NCBI RefSeq assembly: GCF_001468265.1 | Contig: NZ_LNRZ01000007.1 | Coordinates: forward strand, 1-64,000 | DNA length: 64,000 nucleotides | Direction: 5' to 3' | DNA from: Sphingopyxis sp. H050 | GTDB taxonomy: Bacteria; Pseudomonadota; Alphaproteobacteria; Sphingomonadales; Sphingomonadaceae | In this document: one piece after another, positions 50,510 to 59,111 of the stretch | How the letters are laid out: the number at the start of each line of letters is the position of its first letter | Numbering within the stretch: the stretch's first letter is position 1 | Program-made: the position numbers and the translations under genes | The notes under the pieces: generated by a model | Database searches by the model: none | Told to the model about the DNA's origin: nothing | Seen by the model: only the letters and a program-made list of their open reading frames with translations

Positions 50510-50561
50510 CCGGCATCTTGCCGGTCTACACCGCGGCGCAGGTCCCCGGCCTGCGTCGCGG
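50508..50561 (+). terminator. Two tandem hairpins after DUF190 gene
   Basis: Hairpin 1: GACCGGCA / TGCCGGTC (50508-50526, loop TCT). Hairpin 2: CCGCGGCGCAGG / CCTGCGTCGCGG (50531-50561, 7-base loop, one mismatch). Neither is followed by a T-run. They probably cause partial termination or protect the upstream czc mRNA from 3' decay. Confidence 0.55.
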
Positions 50562-50590
50562 ACCAGCTCGTGCGAGCGAGGAGGTCTCCG

Positions 50591-51061
50591 ATGTTCTCGG
50601 TAGGCACCTCGCTCCGCTTGCCGGTCCCGATCGGGCGGGTCTGGCGACTGCTCGTCGATATCGAGCGGTACGACGACTGGCATCCGACGCTCCGTTTCAC
50701 CGATCGTCCGGGAGATGATGAGCGCGTAGGCTATGTCTATTCTCCGCGCGGGAAGCGGGGTCCGGAATTTGCATCCGAGGGGCGGATAACCGGCCTCGAC
50801 TGGCTGACGGGCTTCTCCTGGCGGACAGGCACGCGCGGGCTGCTCGTCATCGAGGAGAGCTACCGGCTCGAAAAGCTCGGCCAAGGGGTGGAGGTTACCC
50901 ATCGCCTGGAATGCGCGGGTCTCTTCTCATGGCTCGGCTATCCCATTCTGCGGCGGGTTTGCAGCGTTTTTCTCAAGCGCTCGAACATGGCGCTCGAACA
51001 GCAACTCCGTCGCACGACAGTTCAGTCCCGCTACGCGCGGCCAAGCGGGCGCCGCGCATGA
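50591..51061 (+). CDS. SRPBCC family protein, copy 1
   Basis: A 156-residue START/SRPBCC-fold protein. ATG 50591 has GAGGAGG at good spacing. The opening helix PIGRVWRLLVDIERYDDWHP and the later EESYRLEKLGQGVEVTHRLEC, GLFSWLGYPI are typical of the polyketide-cyclase/START-like group that binds hydrophobic ligands. It is a paralogue of the SRPBCC protein at 57030-57515: both share [PS]-x-x-x-[VI]-W...D-x-E-x-x-x-x-W-x-P, EESY and a C-terminal GxFxWL segment. No signal peptide. The role in a metal locus is unknown. About 190 bases without a gene follow. Confidence 0.8.
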   Translation: MFSVGTSLRLPVPIGRVWRLLVDIERYDDWHPTLRFTDRPGDDERVGYVYSPRGKRGPEFASEGRITGLDWLTGFSWRTGTRGLLVIEESYRLEKLGQGVEVTHRLECAGLFSWLGYPILRRVCSVFLKRSNMALEQQLRRTTVQSRYARPSGRRA

Positions 51062-51251
51062 TCTTGAATTCGAAACCTGGCCGTCGGAGGCCCCTCTCAA
51101 TCGCCCCCCTCACCACGGGCAGGGATTTCCGGCTGTCAGGGAGGTGCGGGAGCCGGGTCGCATCCCGCAATGGCTCCCGCACCTCATCCTGCCGCGCGTT
51201 TAACATGCGCCCGGATCGCATTGCCGACCGCCAACAGAAAAGGATGGCATC

Positions 51252-53792
51252 ATGAGTGACCAGTTGCGGCTCGATATTCCGCTTCTCCTCCCCGAAGTCG
51301 CCGATACCGCCGACCGCTGCGTCGCGCGCCTGACGAGCGAACTCGAAGGACGCGAAGGCGTCGACAAGGTCCATGTTGTCCGCTCAAGCGACGGTTCGCC
51401 GCCACAGCTCTGCATCCATTACCGTCCGGATATTCTCCCGCTCGAACGCGTGCGGCAGCTCGCGCGCAGCGCCGGTGCCGAGCTCACCGGCCAGTATCAG
51501 CATCTCTTCTGGGATGACCTCGAAGGCGTCGGCCACGCCCGTCGCGCGCGGACGATCGGACTGAAGCTTCGCGAAATGCCGGGCGTGATCGAGGCCGAAG
51601 TCGGCGCCGCCGGTACGCTGCGCGCCGAGTTCCAGCGCTCGGAGACCTCCATCGAAATGATCAGAAAGACACTCTCGGATATGGGCGTCACTCAGAAATC
51701 GACTGCCGTCGCCGCGGCTGCCCCGGCACAAGCCGCCCACCAACATGGCGATGATGGCCATGACCATGGTCCGGATCACGCGCATGGGCCAGATCACAAA
51801 CATGGCCATACGGGCGAGGATAGCCACGACCATGGCCATGATCATGGCGGCATCTTCGGCGAGCGGACCGAGCTGATCTTCGCGCTGCTGTGCGGTCTCG
51901 TCCTCGGCATCGGCTTTGCGATCGAGAAGCTCGCCGCGGCGCCGGAGTGGGTGCCGCTCGCATTCTATATTGCCGCTTATGGCTTCGGTGGCTGGTTCAC
52001 TGTCCGCGAGGCCATCGAGAATCTGAAGCTCAAGCGCTTCGAGATCGACACGCTGATGCTCGTCGCCGCGGCCGGCGCTGCCGCGCTTGGTGCGTGGGCC
52101 GAAGGCGCGCTGCTCCTCTTCCTCTTCAGCCTCGGCCATGCGCTCGAACATTATGCCATGGGCCGCGCCAAGCGCGCAATCGAGGCGCTTGCGGAGCTGG
52201 CGCCGCAGACCGCGACGGTGAAGGATGCCGACGGGACGGCTCGCGAAGTCCCGGTCGAGCAGCTGGCGATTGGCGACACCGTCATCGTCAAGCCCAACGA
52301 GCGTCTTGCCGCCGACGGCTTCGTCGTCGTTGGCCGCACGGCGATAGATCAGGCTCCGGTGACCGGCGAGAGCGTCCCCGTCGACAAGGAACCGGTGGCC
52401 GATCGTGCGCAGGCCGCGGCAAAGCCCGATGCACTCGACGCAAAATATCGCGTCTTCGCGGGCACCATCAACGGCTATGGCGCGATCGAGATCGCGGTAA
52501 CCCGTCTTGCGGCCGATACCACGCTCGCTAAGGTCGTGAAGATGGTGAGCGAGGCGGAAACGCAGAAATCGCCGACCCAGCGCTTCACCGACAAGTTCGA
52601 GCGCATCTTCGTGCCGAGCGTGCTCGCGCTTGTGTTCGTCCTGCTCTTCGCCTGGGTCGTTGTCGACGAGCCGTTCCGCGACAGCTTCTATCGCGCCATG
52701 GCGGTCCTTGTCGCGGCAAGCCCGTGCGCGCTCGCGATCGCGACGCCGAGTGCCGTCCTGTCGGGCGTTGCGCGTGCGGCGCGCGGCGGCGTGCTGGTCA
52801 AAGGCGGTGGCCCGCTCGAAAATCTCGGCTCGCTGACCGCGCTGGCGTTCGACAAGACGGGAACGCTCACCGAAGGAAAGCCGCGCATCACCGACGTCCT
52901 GCCGGCCAGCGGCGTGCCGAAGGAGGAACTGCTGCGGATCGCGGTGGCGGTCGAGCGGCTGAGCGATCATCCGCTTGCCGCTGCCATCGCGCGCGATGGC
53001 GAGGCCATGCTGACGTCGACGCGCGTACCGGTGGCGGACGACCTTAACAGCCTGACGGGTCGCGGCGTCACGGCAAAGGTCGAGGGCGAAACCGTCCTGA
53101 TCGGCAAGGCCGAAATGTTCGGTGCCGACGGCATCGCGCCGATCGGCGGCGAAGTGGCGGCTGCGATCGCCGGCCTCCGCGAGCAGGGCCGCACGACGAT
53201 GGTCGTTCGTATGGGCGACCGCGATCTTGGCGCGATCGGTCTGATGGACACGCCGCGCGAAGCGGCGCGCACCGCGATCGCCAAACTGCGCGAGCTCGGC
53301 ATCGGCCGGATGATCATGATTTCGGGCGATCACCAGAAGGTCGCGGAATCGATTGCCGCCGAGGTCGGGATCGACGAGGCCTGGGGCGACCTGATGCCCG
53401 ATCAGAAGGTCGACGCCATTCGCGACCTCAAGGCGCAGCAGCCGGTCGCCATGGTCGGTGACGGCGTCAATGACGCACCGGCGATGGCGAGCGCCACCGT
53501 CGGGATCGCGATGGGCGCCGCGGGGTCCGATGTTGCCCTCGAAACCGCCGACGTCGCGCTGATGGCCGATGACCTCGCTCATCTGCCGTTCGCGATCGGA
53601 CTTAGCCGCCAGACGCGCCGCATCATCCGCCAGAATCTGGTGGTCAGCCTCGGCGTCGTCGTGGTCCTCGTGCCGGCGACGATCTTCGGACTCGGAATCG
53701 GTGCGGCGGTCGCGGCGCACGAAGGCTCGACCCTCGTCGTCGTCGCCAACGCGCTTCGCCTGCTCGCCTATCGCGATCGCAGCATGGGCTGA
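51252..53792 (+). CDS. Heavy-metal P1B-type ATPase with SPC motif and His-rich linker
   Basis: An 846-residue P-type ATPase. Residues 1-150 look like two degenerate HMA-type folds without a CxxC pair. A His/Asp-rich linker follows (about 162-200), then two N-terminal helices, four or so further helices in all before the cytoplasmic domains, the ion-binding SPC motif (Ser490-Pro-Cys492), the phosphorylation site DKTGT (Asp534), SDHPLA, and GDGVNDAP. Zn/Cd/Pb pumps normally carry CPC and Co/Fe-type P1B-4 pumps carry SPC, so the ion is probably not simply Zn or Cd. It exports metal from the cytoplasm using ATP. It is followed 44 bp later by an RND pump gene. Confidence 0.9.
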   Translation: MSDQLRLDIPLLLPEVADTADRCVARLTSELEGREGVDKVHVVRSSDGSPPQLCIHYRPDILPLERVRQLARSAGAELTGQYQHLFWDDLEGVGHARRARTIGLKLREMPGVIEAEVGAAGTLRAEFQRSETSIEMIRKTLSDMGVTQKSTAVAAAAPAQAAHQHGDDGHDHGPDHAHGPDHKHGHTGEDSHDHGHDHGGIFGERTELIFALLCGLVLGIGFAIEKLAAAPEWVPLAFYIAAYGFGGWFTVREAIENLKLKRFEIDTLMLVAAAGAAALGAWAEGALLLFLFSLGHALEHYAMGRAKRAIEALAELAPQTATVKDADGTAREVPVEQLAIGDTVIVKPNERLAADGFVVVGRTAIDQAPVTGESVPVDKEPVADRAQAAAKPDALDAKYRVFAGTINGYGAIEIAVTRLAADTTLAKVVKMVSEAETQKSPTQRFTDKFERIFVPSVLALVFVLLFAWVVVDEPFRDSFYRAMAVLVAASPCALAIATPSAVLSGVARAARGGVLVKGGGPLENLGSLTALAFDKTGTLTEGKPRITDVLPASGVPKEELLRIAVAVERLSDHPLAAAIARDGEAMLTSTRVPVADDLNSLTGRGVTAKVEGETVLIGKAEMFGADGIAPIGGEVAAAIAGLREQGRTTMVVRMGDRDLGAIGLMDTPREAARTAIAKLRELGIGRMIMISGDHQKVAESIAAEVGIDEAWGDLMPDQKVDAIRDLKAQQPVAMVGDGVNDAPAMASATVGIAMGAAGSDVALETADVALMADDLAHLPFAIGLSRQTRRIIRQNLVVSLGVVVVLVPATIFGLGIGAAVAAHEGSTLVVVANALRLLAYRDRSMG

Positions 53793-53836
53793 GGGCGCAC
53801 AGTCGCGGTGGGATCGAACCGGAAGGGGGAGAGAGG

Positions 53837-56800
53837 ATGAACTTCAAGAATATCTCGGCCTGGTCCATCCGGAACCCGATCCCGCCGCTCGTCATGTTCT
53901 TCGGTCTGACGGTGGCGGGCATCGTCTCCTTCCTCATGATGGGGGTCCAGAGCGATCCCGACATCGATTTTCCGGGCGCCATCGTCATCATCGCCCAGCC
54001 GGGCGCCGCGCCCACCGAACTCGAAACGCAGGTCACGCAGCGTGTCGAGGCGGCGGTGCGGACGATCGAGGGGATCGACGAGCTCAATTCGACGGTTACC
54101 GAAGGCCAGTCGCAGACCTTCGTCCAGTTCGCGATCGGCACGCCGATCGACCGGGCGGTGACTGACATTCGCGACAAGATCACCCAGATCCGCAGCAACC
54201 TGCCGAACGGCATCCTCGAACCGCAGGTTATCCGCCTCTCTACCTCGGGCAACACGCTTGCCTATTGGTCGGCTTCGGCCACCGATATGACGCTCGAGGA
54301 ATTGAGCTGGTATGTCGACAATGTCGTCGCGAAGCGGCTGATCGCGGTCCCCGGCATGGGCGACGCCTATCGCCGGGGCGGCGTCAGCCGCGAAATCCGC
54401 GTCATCCTCAACCCCGAACGCATGCGCGCCTACGGCCTTACCGCCGCCGCGGTGAACACCCAGCTCGTCCAGCTCAATGTCAATGCGGCCGGCGGCCGGA
54501 TGGAGGTCGCGGGCTCCGAGCAGGCGGTGCGTATCCTCGGGAACGCGAGCAGCGCCAACGCGCTCGGCGAGACGCTAATCTCGGTCGGGACGAACCGGAC
54601 CGTGCGCCTCGCCGATATCGCCGAGGTCAAGGATCTCTACGCCGAGCAGCGCTCGGTCTCGAAGCAGGACGGGCGGCAGGTGCTGACCTTCGGCTTCGAG
54701 CGCGCCAAGGGCGCCTCGGATGTGACCGTCTATGACGCTGCGGTCGAGGAGCTGCGAAAACTCGAGAAGGAAAACCCCAAGGTCAAATTCACCGAGCTGT
54801 TCAGCGATATCGAATATACCAAAGGCCAATATCATTCGGCGATCAATGCGATGGTCGAGGGCGCGATCCTCGCGGTCGTCGTCGTCTTCCTTTTCTTGCG
54901 CGACTGGCGGGCGACGTTGATCTCGGCGCTCGCCATCCCGCTGTCGGCGGTCCCGACCTTCCTGTTCATGGACCTCATGGGCTTCTCGCTCAACATGATG
55001 ACCTTGCTCGCGCTCAGCCTCGTTGCCGGCGTGCTGGTCGACGATGCGATCGTCGAGATCGAGAATATCGTGCGCCACATGCGGATGGGCAAATCGGCCT
55101 ATCAGGCCTCGATCGATGCGGCCGACGAGATCGGCCTCGCGGTGCTCGCGACAACCATGACGATCGTCGCGGTGTTCCTGCCGGTCGGGCTGATGCCGGG
55201 CGTCGCCGGGCAATATTTCAAGAATTTCGGACTGACGGTCGTGGCCGCGGTGCTGATGAGCCTCGCGGTCGCGCGCATGATCACACCCATGCTCGCCGCC
55301 TATTTTCTCTCTGCGCAGGGTCCGCAAAAGCATGGCGAGGGCCCGCTGATCGACACCTATATGCGCATCTTGCGCTGGAGCCTCGACACCAGCGGGGCCG
55401 CTGCCGCGCGTGCGCGCGGCGGGCGCTGGAAATGGCTCGGTTACATCAAGGACCATCGCGTCTGGGTGGTCGGCATCGGTGTGCTGGCGCTCTTTGCGAC
55501 CATTTTCAGCTTCTCGCTGCTCCCGATGACCTTCCAGCCGTCGATCGATTCCGACACGAGCCGCGTGGCCATCCAGCTCGCCCCGGGCGCAACGCTCGAA
55601 CAGACCGAGGCAGTGGCCGACGAGGTGACCGATCTCATGAAGCGCGACCCGCTCGTCGAATCCGCCCTGTCGCGGATCGATGTCGGCACGGCGACGGTCT
55701 ATCTGAAATTGCGCAAGGACCGCGAGCTGACCTCGACCGAGTTCGAAAAGGACCGCGCGCCGCGGCTAGCGCAGGTTCCCGATGCCCGAATCAACTTCCA
55801 GTCGCAGCATGGCGGCGGCGGCGGCAGCAGCCGCGACATCTCGATCACGCTCGGCAGCGACGACCCGAAGAAGCTCGAAGATGTCGGCAACCGGCTGCTT
55901 GCCGAGATGGCCCGCGTGAAGGAAATCCGGTCGCCGCGTGTCGAGGGCAATCTTCAGCGCCCCGAGATCGTCATTCGCCCGCGCTTCGCGCTCGCGGCGC
56001 AGCTCGGCGTGACGACGCAGGCGCTCAGCCAGTCGATCCGCGTCGCGACATTGGGCGAGATCGACCAGAATAGCGCGAAATTCTCGCTGTCCGACCGGCA
56101 AATCCCCGTTCGCGTCGCGCTTGCGGAAACCGCGCGCGAGCGGCTCGATACGCTGCGCAATATGCCTGTTCCGACCCGGAACGGGGGAACGGTGCCGCTC
56201 TCGGTTGTGGCCGAGATCGGCTTCGGCGCCGGCCCGACCCAGATCAATCGGACCAACCAGGTGCGCCAGCTCACCATCGGGGCCGACCTGGCTCCGGGTC
56301 TCGTGACCGGTCAGGCGATGGACAAGGTCGAGGCGCTGCCGGCGCTCAAGGCGCTGCCCGCCGGGGTCACGCGGCTGGTACTCGGGAGCGCCAAGTGGCA
56401 GGCCGAGATGCTGCGCAACTTCGCGATCGCGGTCGTATCGGGGATTTTTCTCGTGCTCGCTGTGCTGATCCTACTCTATCGCAAGATCATCCCGCCCTTC
56501 GTCAACATGGGCTCGCTTCTGCTCGCCCCGCTCGGCGGGGCGGTCGCGTTGCTGCTGACGGGCTATCCGCTCTCGCTTCCCGTGTTCATCGGCGTGCTGA
56601 TGCTGCTCGGTATCGTCGGCAAGAACAGCATCCTTCTCGTCGACTTCGCGATCGAGGAAATGGCGTCGGGGGTGCCGCGCGACGAGGCGATTGTCGACGC
56701 CGGACACAAGCGCGCGCAGCCGATCCTGATGACCACGGTCGCGATGGTCGCGGGCATGATCCCGACCGCGCTGTCGCTCACCGGCGACGGCGCATGGCGC

Positions 56801-57016
56801 GCGCCGATGGCGGTCACGGTGATCGGCGGGCTCATCCTGTCGACGATGCTGACACTGCTGATCGTGCCGGCGTCCTTCAGCCTCGCGGCGGGCTTCGAAC
56901 GCCGGATGGTCCCGCGCTTGCGCCGCTGGTTCACGACGGGCGGCGCGCACGCCGACCCATCGCCTGCGGGCGTCACCGACATCGGCGCGGGGCAAAGCCC
57001 GGCGGCCGATCGATAG
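53837..57016 (+). CDS. RND efflux permease, HAE1/AcrB type
   Basis: A 1059-residue, 12-helix RND pump. Unlike the two CzcA proteins, helix IV reads LVAGVLVDDAIVEIEN, with the paired Asp of HAE1 (drug/lipophile) pumps. GAIVIIAQPGAAPTELETQV and TLLIVPASFSL are typical ends. GGAAGGGGGAGAGAGG precedes the ATG. No adaptor or outer-membrane gene accompanies it, so it borrows partners from the czc sets or elsewhere, or acts alone. Being placed between a P-type ATPase and an SRPBCC gene is unusual; metal complexes, lipids or thiol conjugates are possible substrates. Confidence 0.92.
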   Translation: MNFKNISAWSIRNPIPPLVMFFGLTVAGIVSFLMMGVQSDPDIDFPGAIVIIAQPGAAPTELETQVTQRVEAAVRTIEGIDELNSTVTEGQSQTFVQFAIGTPIDRAVTDIRDKITQIRSNLPNGILEPQVIRLSTSGNTLAYWSASATDMTLEELSWYVDNVVAKRLIAVPGMGDAYRRGGVSREIRVILNPERMRAYGLTAAAVNTQLVQLNVNAAGGRMEVAGSEQAVRILGNASSANALGETLISVGTNRTVRLADIAEVKDLYAEQRSVSKQDGRQVLTFGFERAKGASDVTVYDAAVEELRKLEKENPKVKFTELFSDIEYTKGQYHSAINAMVEGAILAVVVVFLFLRDWRATLISALAIPLSAVPTFLFMDLMGFSLNMMTLLALSLVAGVLVDDAIVEIENIVRHMRMGKSAYQASIDAADEIGLAVLATTMTIVAVFLPVGLMPGVAGQYFKNFGLTVVAAVLMSLAVARMITPMLAAYFLSAQGPQKHGEGPLIDTYMRILRWSLDTSGAAAARARGGRWKWLGYIKDHRVWVVGIGVLALFATIFSFSLLPMTFQPSIDSDTSRVAIQLAPGATLEQTEAVADEVTDLMKRDPLVESALSRIDVGTATVYLKLRKDRELTSTEFEKDRAPRLAQVPDARINFQSQHGGGGGSSRDISITLGSDDPKKLEDVGNRLLAEMARVKEIRSPRVEGNLQRPEIVIRPRFALAAQLGVTTQALSQSIRVATLGEIDQNSAKFSLSDRQIPVRVALAETARERLDTLRNMPVPTRNGGTVPLSVVAEIGFGAGPTQINRTNQVRQLTIGADLAPGLVTGQAMDKVEALPALKALPAGVTRLVLGSAKWQAEMLRNFAIAVVSGIFLVLAVLILLYRKIIPPFVNMGSLLLAPLGGAVALLLTGYPLSLPVFIGVLMLLGIVGKNSILLVDFAIEEMASGVPRDEAIVDAGHKRAQPILMTTVAMVAGMIPTALSLTGDGAWRAPMAVTVIGGLILSTMLTLLIVPASFSLAAGFERRMVPRLRRWFTTGGAHADPSPAGVTDIGAGQSPAADR

Positions 57017-57029
57017 AGGAGTTAAGCTG

Positions 57030-57515
57030 ATGGAGTTCGAGCGGGAGCATGACCTCCCCTATAGTCCGGAGCAGATATGGGCGGTCCTCGGCGATTTCGA
57101 GAACCACCGGATCTGGAATCCCTATGTCCGGATCGAGCAGCTTGCCGAGGACCCGATCGCGATCCGCTATTCGATGCGCATGGATCCGCACAAGCCCAAG
57201 TTTCTCGAAGTCTCCGCGGCGGTGCTCTCCGCGCGCCCGGGCGAGGAGCTGATACTCGACGTCAAGCCGAGCTTCATCCTCCAGTTCGAGGAGAGTTATA
57301 TCCTGACGCCGACGGCGAGCGGGACGAAGTTCGTTCACCGCTATCGTTGCCGCGGGCCCTTTGCCTGGCTCCGGCTTCCCGGCATCAAGACCAGCTTCCA
57401 GCGAATGATCGCGTCGATCGACGGCATCCTGCTCAGCTACCTCAAGTCCAAATACAGCAAGCCGCCACCGCCGCCGCGACGGCCCAAGTCCAAGTTCAAA
57501 GGTGGCCGGCGATGA
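57030..57515 (+). CDS. SRPBCC family protein, copy 2
   Basis: A 161-residue START/SRPBCC-fold protein, 13 bp after the RND gene. It has SPEQIWAVLGDFENHRIWNPY at the start, EESYILTPTASGTKFVHRYRC in the middle and GPFAWLRLPGIKTSFQRMI. It parallels copy 1 at 50591 along most of its length but ends in a Pro/Arg/Lys-rich tail (PPPPPRRPKSKFKGG) that could bind membrane or RNA. Its stop overlaps the dsbB start (ATGA), so it is coupled to the thiol-oxidation genes. Ligand unknown. Confidence 0.82.
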   Translation: MEFEREHDLPYSPEQIWAVLGDFENHRIWNPYVRIEQLAEDPIAIRYSMRMDPHKPKFLEVSAAVLSARPGEELILDVKPSFILQFEESYILTPTASGTKFVHRYRCRGPFAWLRLPGIKTSFQRMIASIDGILLSYLKSKYSKPPPPPRRPKSKFKGGRR

Positions 57516-57946
57516 CGAGCTTTCCGCTGCTCGCGCCGCACAAATGGCGTCCGCTCGGCGCGGCCTGGGCAATCGCCCTCCTGTCGAGCCTGGCCGTCCT
57601 CTTCGTCGGCGAGGTCATGGGCCAGGCGCCGTGCGACCTCTGCTGGTTCCAGCGTAGCTTCATGTTCCCGCTTGCGATCATTCTCGGCATCGCGGCGTTC
57701 AGGTCGGACCGCGCCATCGTTCCTTATGGGCTGGCGCTGGCTGCGGGCGGTGGTCTCGTCGCTTTCTATCATAGCCTGCTCTACGTCGGCGTCATTCCGG
57801 CCCCGATCGTCCCCTGCACCGGCGGTCCATCATGCTCGGGAGAGAGCATGGCAATCGGAGGCGTGCCGCTGCCCCTCCCGTCGCTGACCGCGTTCGCGCT
57901 CATCCTCACCCTCTTGCTCAACTTCCAAAGGAGACTGAAATCATGA
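57512..57946 (+). CDS. dsbB: Disulfide bond formation protein B
   Basis: A 144-residue four-helix inner-membrane protein. It has the first redox pair CDLC (in APCDLCWFQRS) and a second pair in the periplasmic loop (PCTGGPSC). It reoxidises a DsbA partner and passes electrons to quinone. It is short, like the DsbB/DsbI proteins of alphaproteobacteria. It overlaps both neighbours by 4 bp, and the next gene encodes the partner. Confidence 0.92.
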   Translation: MTSFPLLAPHKWRPLGAAWAIALLSSLAVLFVGEVMGQAPCDLCWFQRSFMFPLAIILGIAAFRSDRAIVPYGLALAAGGGLVAFYHSLLYVGVIPAPIVPCTGGPSCSGESMAIGGVPLPLPSLTAFALILTLLLNFQRRLKS

Positions 57947-58587
57947 ACAAACGCATCGGAGTGGTGGCCACGCTTGTCGTTTCCGCACTCGCTTTCACCG
58001 GCGGCGCGATGCTCTACAGCGGAACCGCCGAGGGCGAACCCACGAAGAAGGTCGTGGCGGGGCCCGTCGACAGCCTCATTCGCCCGCATTCGCCGATCAT
58101 CGGACCGAAAAATGCCCCGGTCACCATCGTCGAATTTTTCGACCCGTCGTGCGAGGCCTGCCGCGCCTTCTATCCCACGGTGAAGGGCATCGTTGCCAAA
58201 TATCCCAAGGATGTGCGTCTCGTTATGCGCTACCTGCCGCTGCACCCCGGCTCGGCCGAGGCGATCGTGATCCTCGAAGCCGCCCGCGTCCAGGGCAAGC
58301 TCGAGCCGGTGACGGCCGCCCTGCTCGAAGCGCAGCCCGAATGGCACGACGGCAAGATGGACGGTGCCTGGGCGGCCGCCGAGAAGGCCGGCCTCAATGT
58401 CGCGAAGGCGCGCGCGATGCCGACAACCGATGCGATGGCCTGGATGGAGCAGGACATCGCCGACGCGCGTGCGGTCGGCGTCCGGGGCACGCCGACCTTC
58501 TTCGTCAATGGCGAGATGCTCGTCCAGCCGAGCCCCGAACAGGTCGAGGCCCGAGTCCAGGCCGCGGTAGCGGCAAAGGGCAAATGA
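57943..58587 (+). CDS. DsbA-family thiol oxidoreductase
   Basis: A 214-residue periplasmic thioredoxin-fold protein. ATG 57943 has AAAGGAG nine bases upstream and overlaps the dsbB stop. A signal peptide or anchor (VVATLVVSALAFTGGAMLY) is followed by the active site FFDPSCEACRAFYP (C-E-A-C) and the cis-Pro loop GVRGTPTFFVNG. It oxidises or isomerises thiols in the periplasm. Cys-x-x-Cys with E-A is closer to DsbD/DsbG-like and ScsC-like proteins than to E. coli DsbA (CPHC). It ends the rightward run. Confidence 0.9.
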   Translation: MNKRIGVVATLVVSALAFTGGAMLYSGTAEGEPTKKVVAGPVDSLIRPHSPIIGPKNAPVTIVEFFDPSCEACRAFYPTVKGIVAKYPKDVRLVMRYLPLHPGSAEAIVILEAARVQGKLEPVTAALLEAQPEWHDGKMDGAWAAAEKAGLNVAKARAMPTTDAMAWMEQDIADARAVGVRGTPTFFVNGEMLVQPSPEQVEARVQAAVAAKGK

Positions 58588-58593
58588 GGGCCC

Positions 58594-58628
58594 GCACCCG
58601 TCCCGCTTCGTCCACGCGGGACGGGTGC
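58594..58628 (+). terminator. Strong hairpin after the DsbA-like gene
   Basis: A perfect 13-bp stem (GCACCCGTCCCGC / GCGGGACGGGTGC) with a 9-base loop, starting six bases after the stop codon. No T-run follows, but its strength and position fit the end of the rightward transcript. The rest of 58629-58778 shows no gene. Confidence 0.65.
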
Positions 58629-58778
58629 CCACCATGCGGCGCGATACTGTCTCTCCCGCCATCGGCCTGTCGCATGGAGACGCCGGGTCACCGTCCGATC
58701 GGCAGCATCGGAGCCAATATTCACAGCGCATTCAAACATGAAGGGGGATTTTGAACGCCACGAAAAGGAGAGACTGAC

Positions 58779-59084
58779 ATGCGAAAACTGATGACGATCG
58801 CGGCCGCGATGCTCGCCTTCGCGCTCCCCGGAACAGCGCTTGCCCAGCACCATGGCGATCGCGGGGGATATAGCCGCGGACATGACGCGCCACGTGGTCA
58901 TGACCGCGACTATCGTTCCTCACGCCACGGCGTGCCCAATTATGGCTATGATCGTGGCTATCGTGGCTACGATCCCTACTACCGCGGCCATGATCGCCGC
59001 TATGAACGGCGGGACCGCTACGAGCGGCGCTATCAGAAGCGCCGGATGCACCACCATCACCGCGGGCGTCACTGGCGCGGCTAG
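58779..59084 (+). CDS. His/Arg/Tyr-rich secreted small protein
   Basis: A 101-residue protein with a clean signal peptide ending in ALAQ (about residue 22). The mature 78 residues are almost all H, R, Y, G and D in low-complexity repeats (YRSSRHG, YGYDRGYRGYDPYYRG, YERRYQKRR), with a terminal HHHHRGRHWRG. It is strongly basic. Periplasmic metal or nucleic-acid/polyanion binding is possible. AAAGGAG lies just upstream. No family recognised. Confidence 0.7.
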   Translation: MRKLMTIAAAMLAFALPGTALAQHHGDRGGYSRGHDAPRGHDRDYRSSRHGVPNYGYDRGYRGYDPYYRGHDRRYERRDRYERRYQKRRMHHHHRGRHWRG

Positions 59085-59111
59085 CCGCGACCGCGCGGGC
59101 CGGGCGAGAAA

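Noticed and set aside
48359..50902. Long minus-strand open frame (847 codons) opposite the second czcA
   Set aside because: It is antisense to a pump gene with full motif conservation; composition (R, D, H, E-rich) is that of a high-G+C shadow frame and no family pattern is seen.
51384..53720. Long minus-strand open frame (778 codons) opposite the P1B ATPase
   Set aside because: Shadow frame of a clear ATPase gene; no start context or domain.
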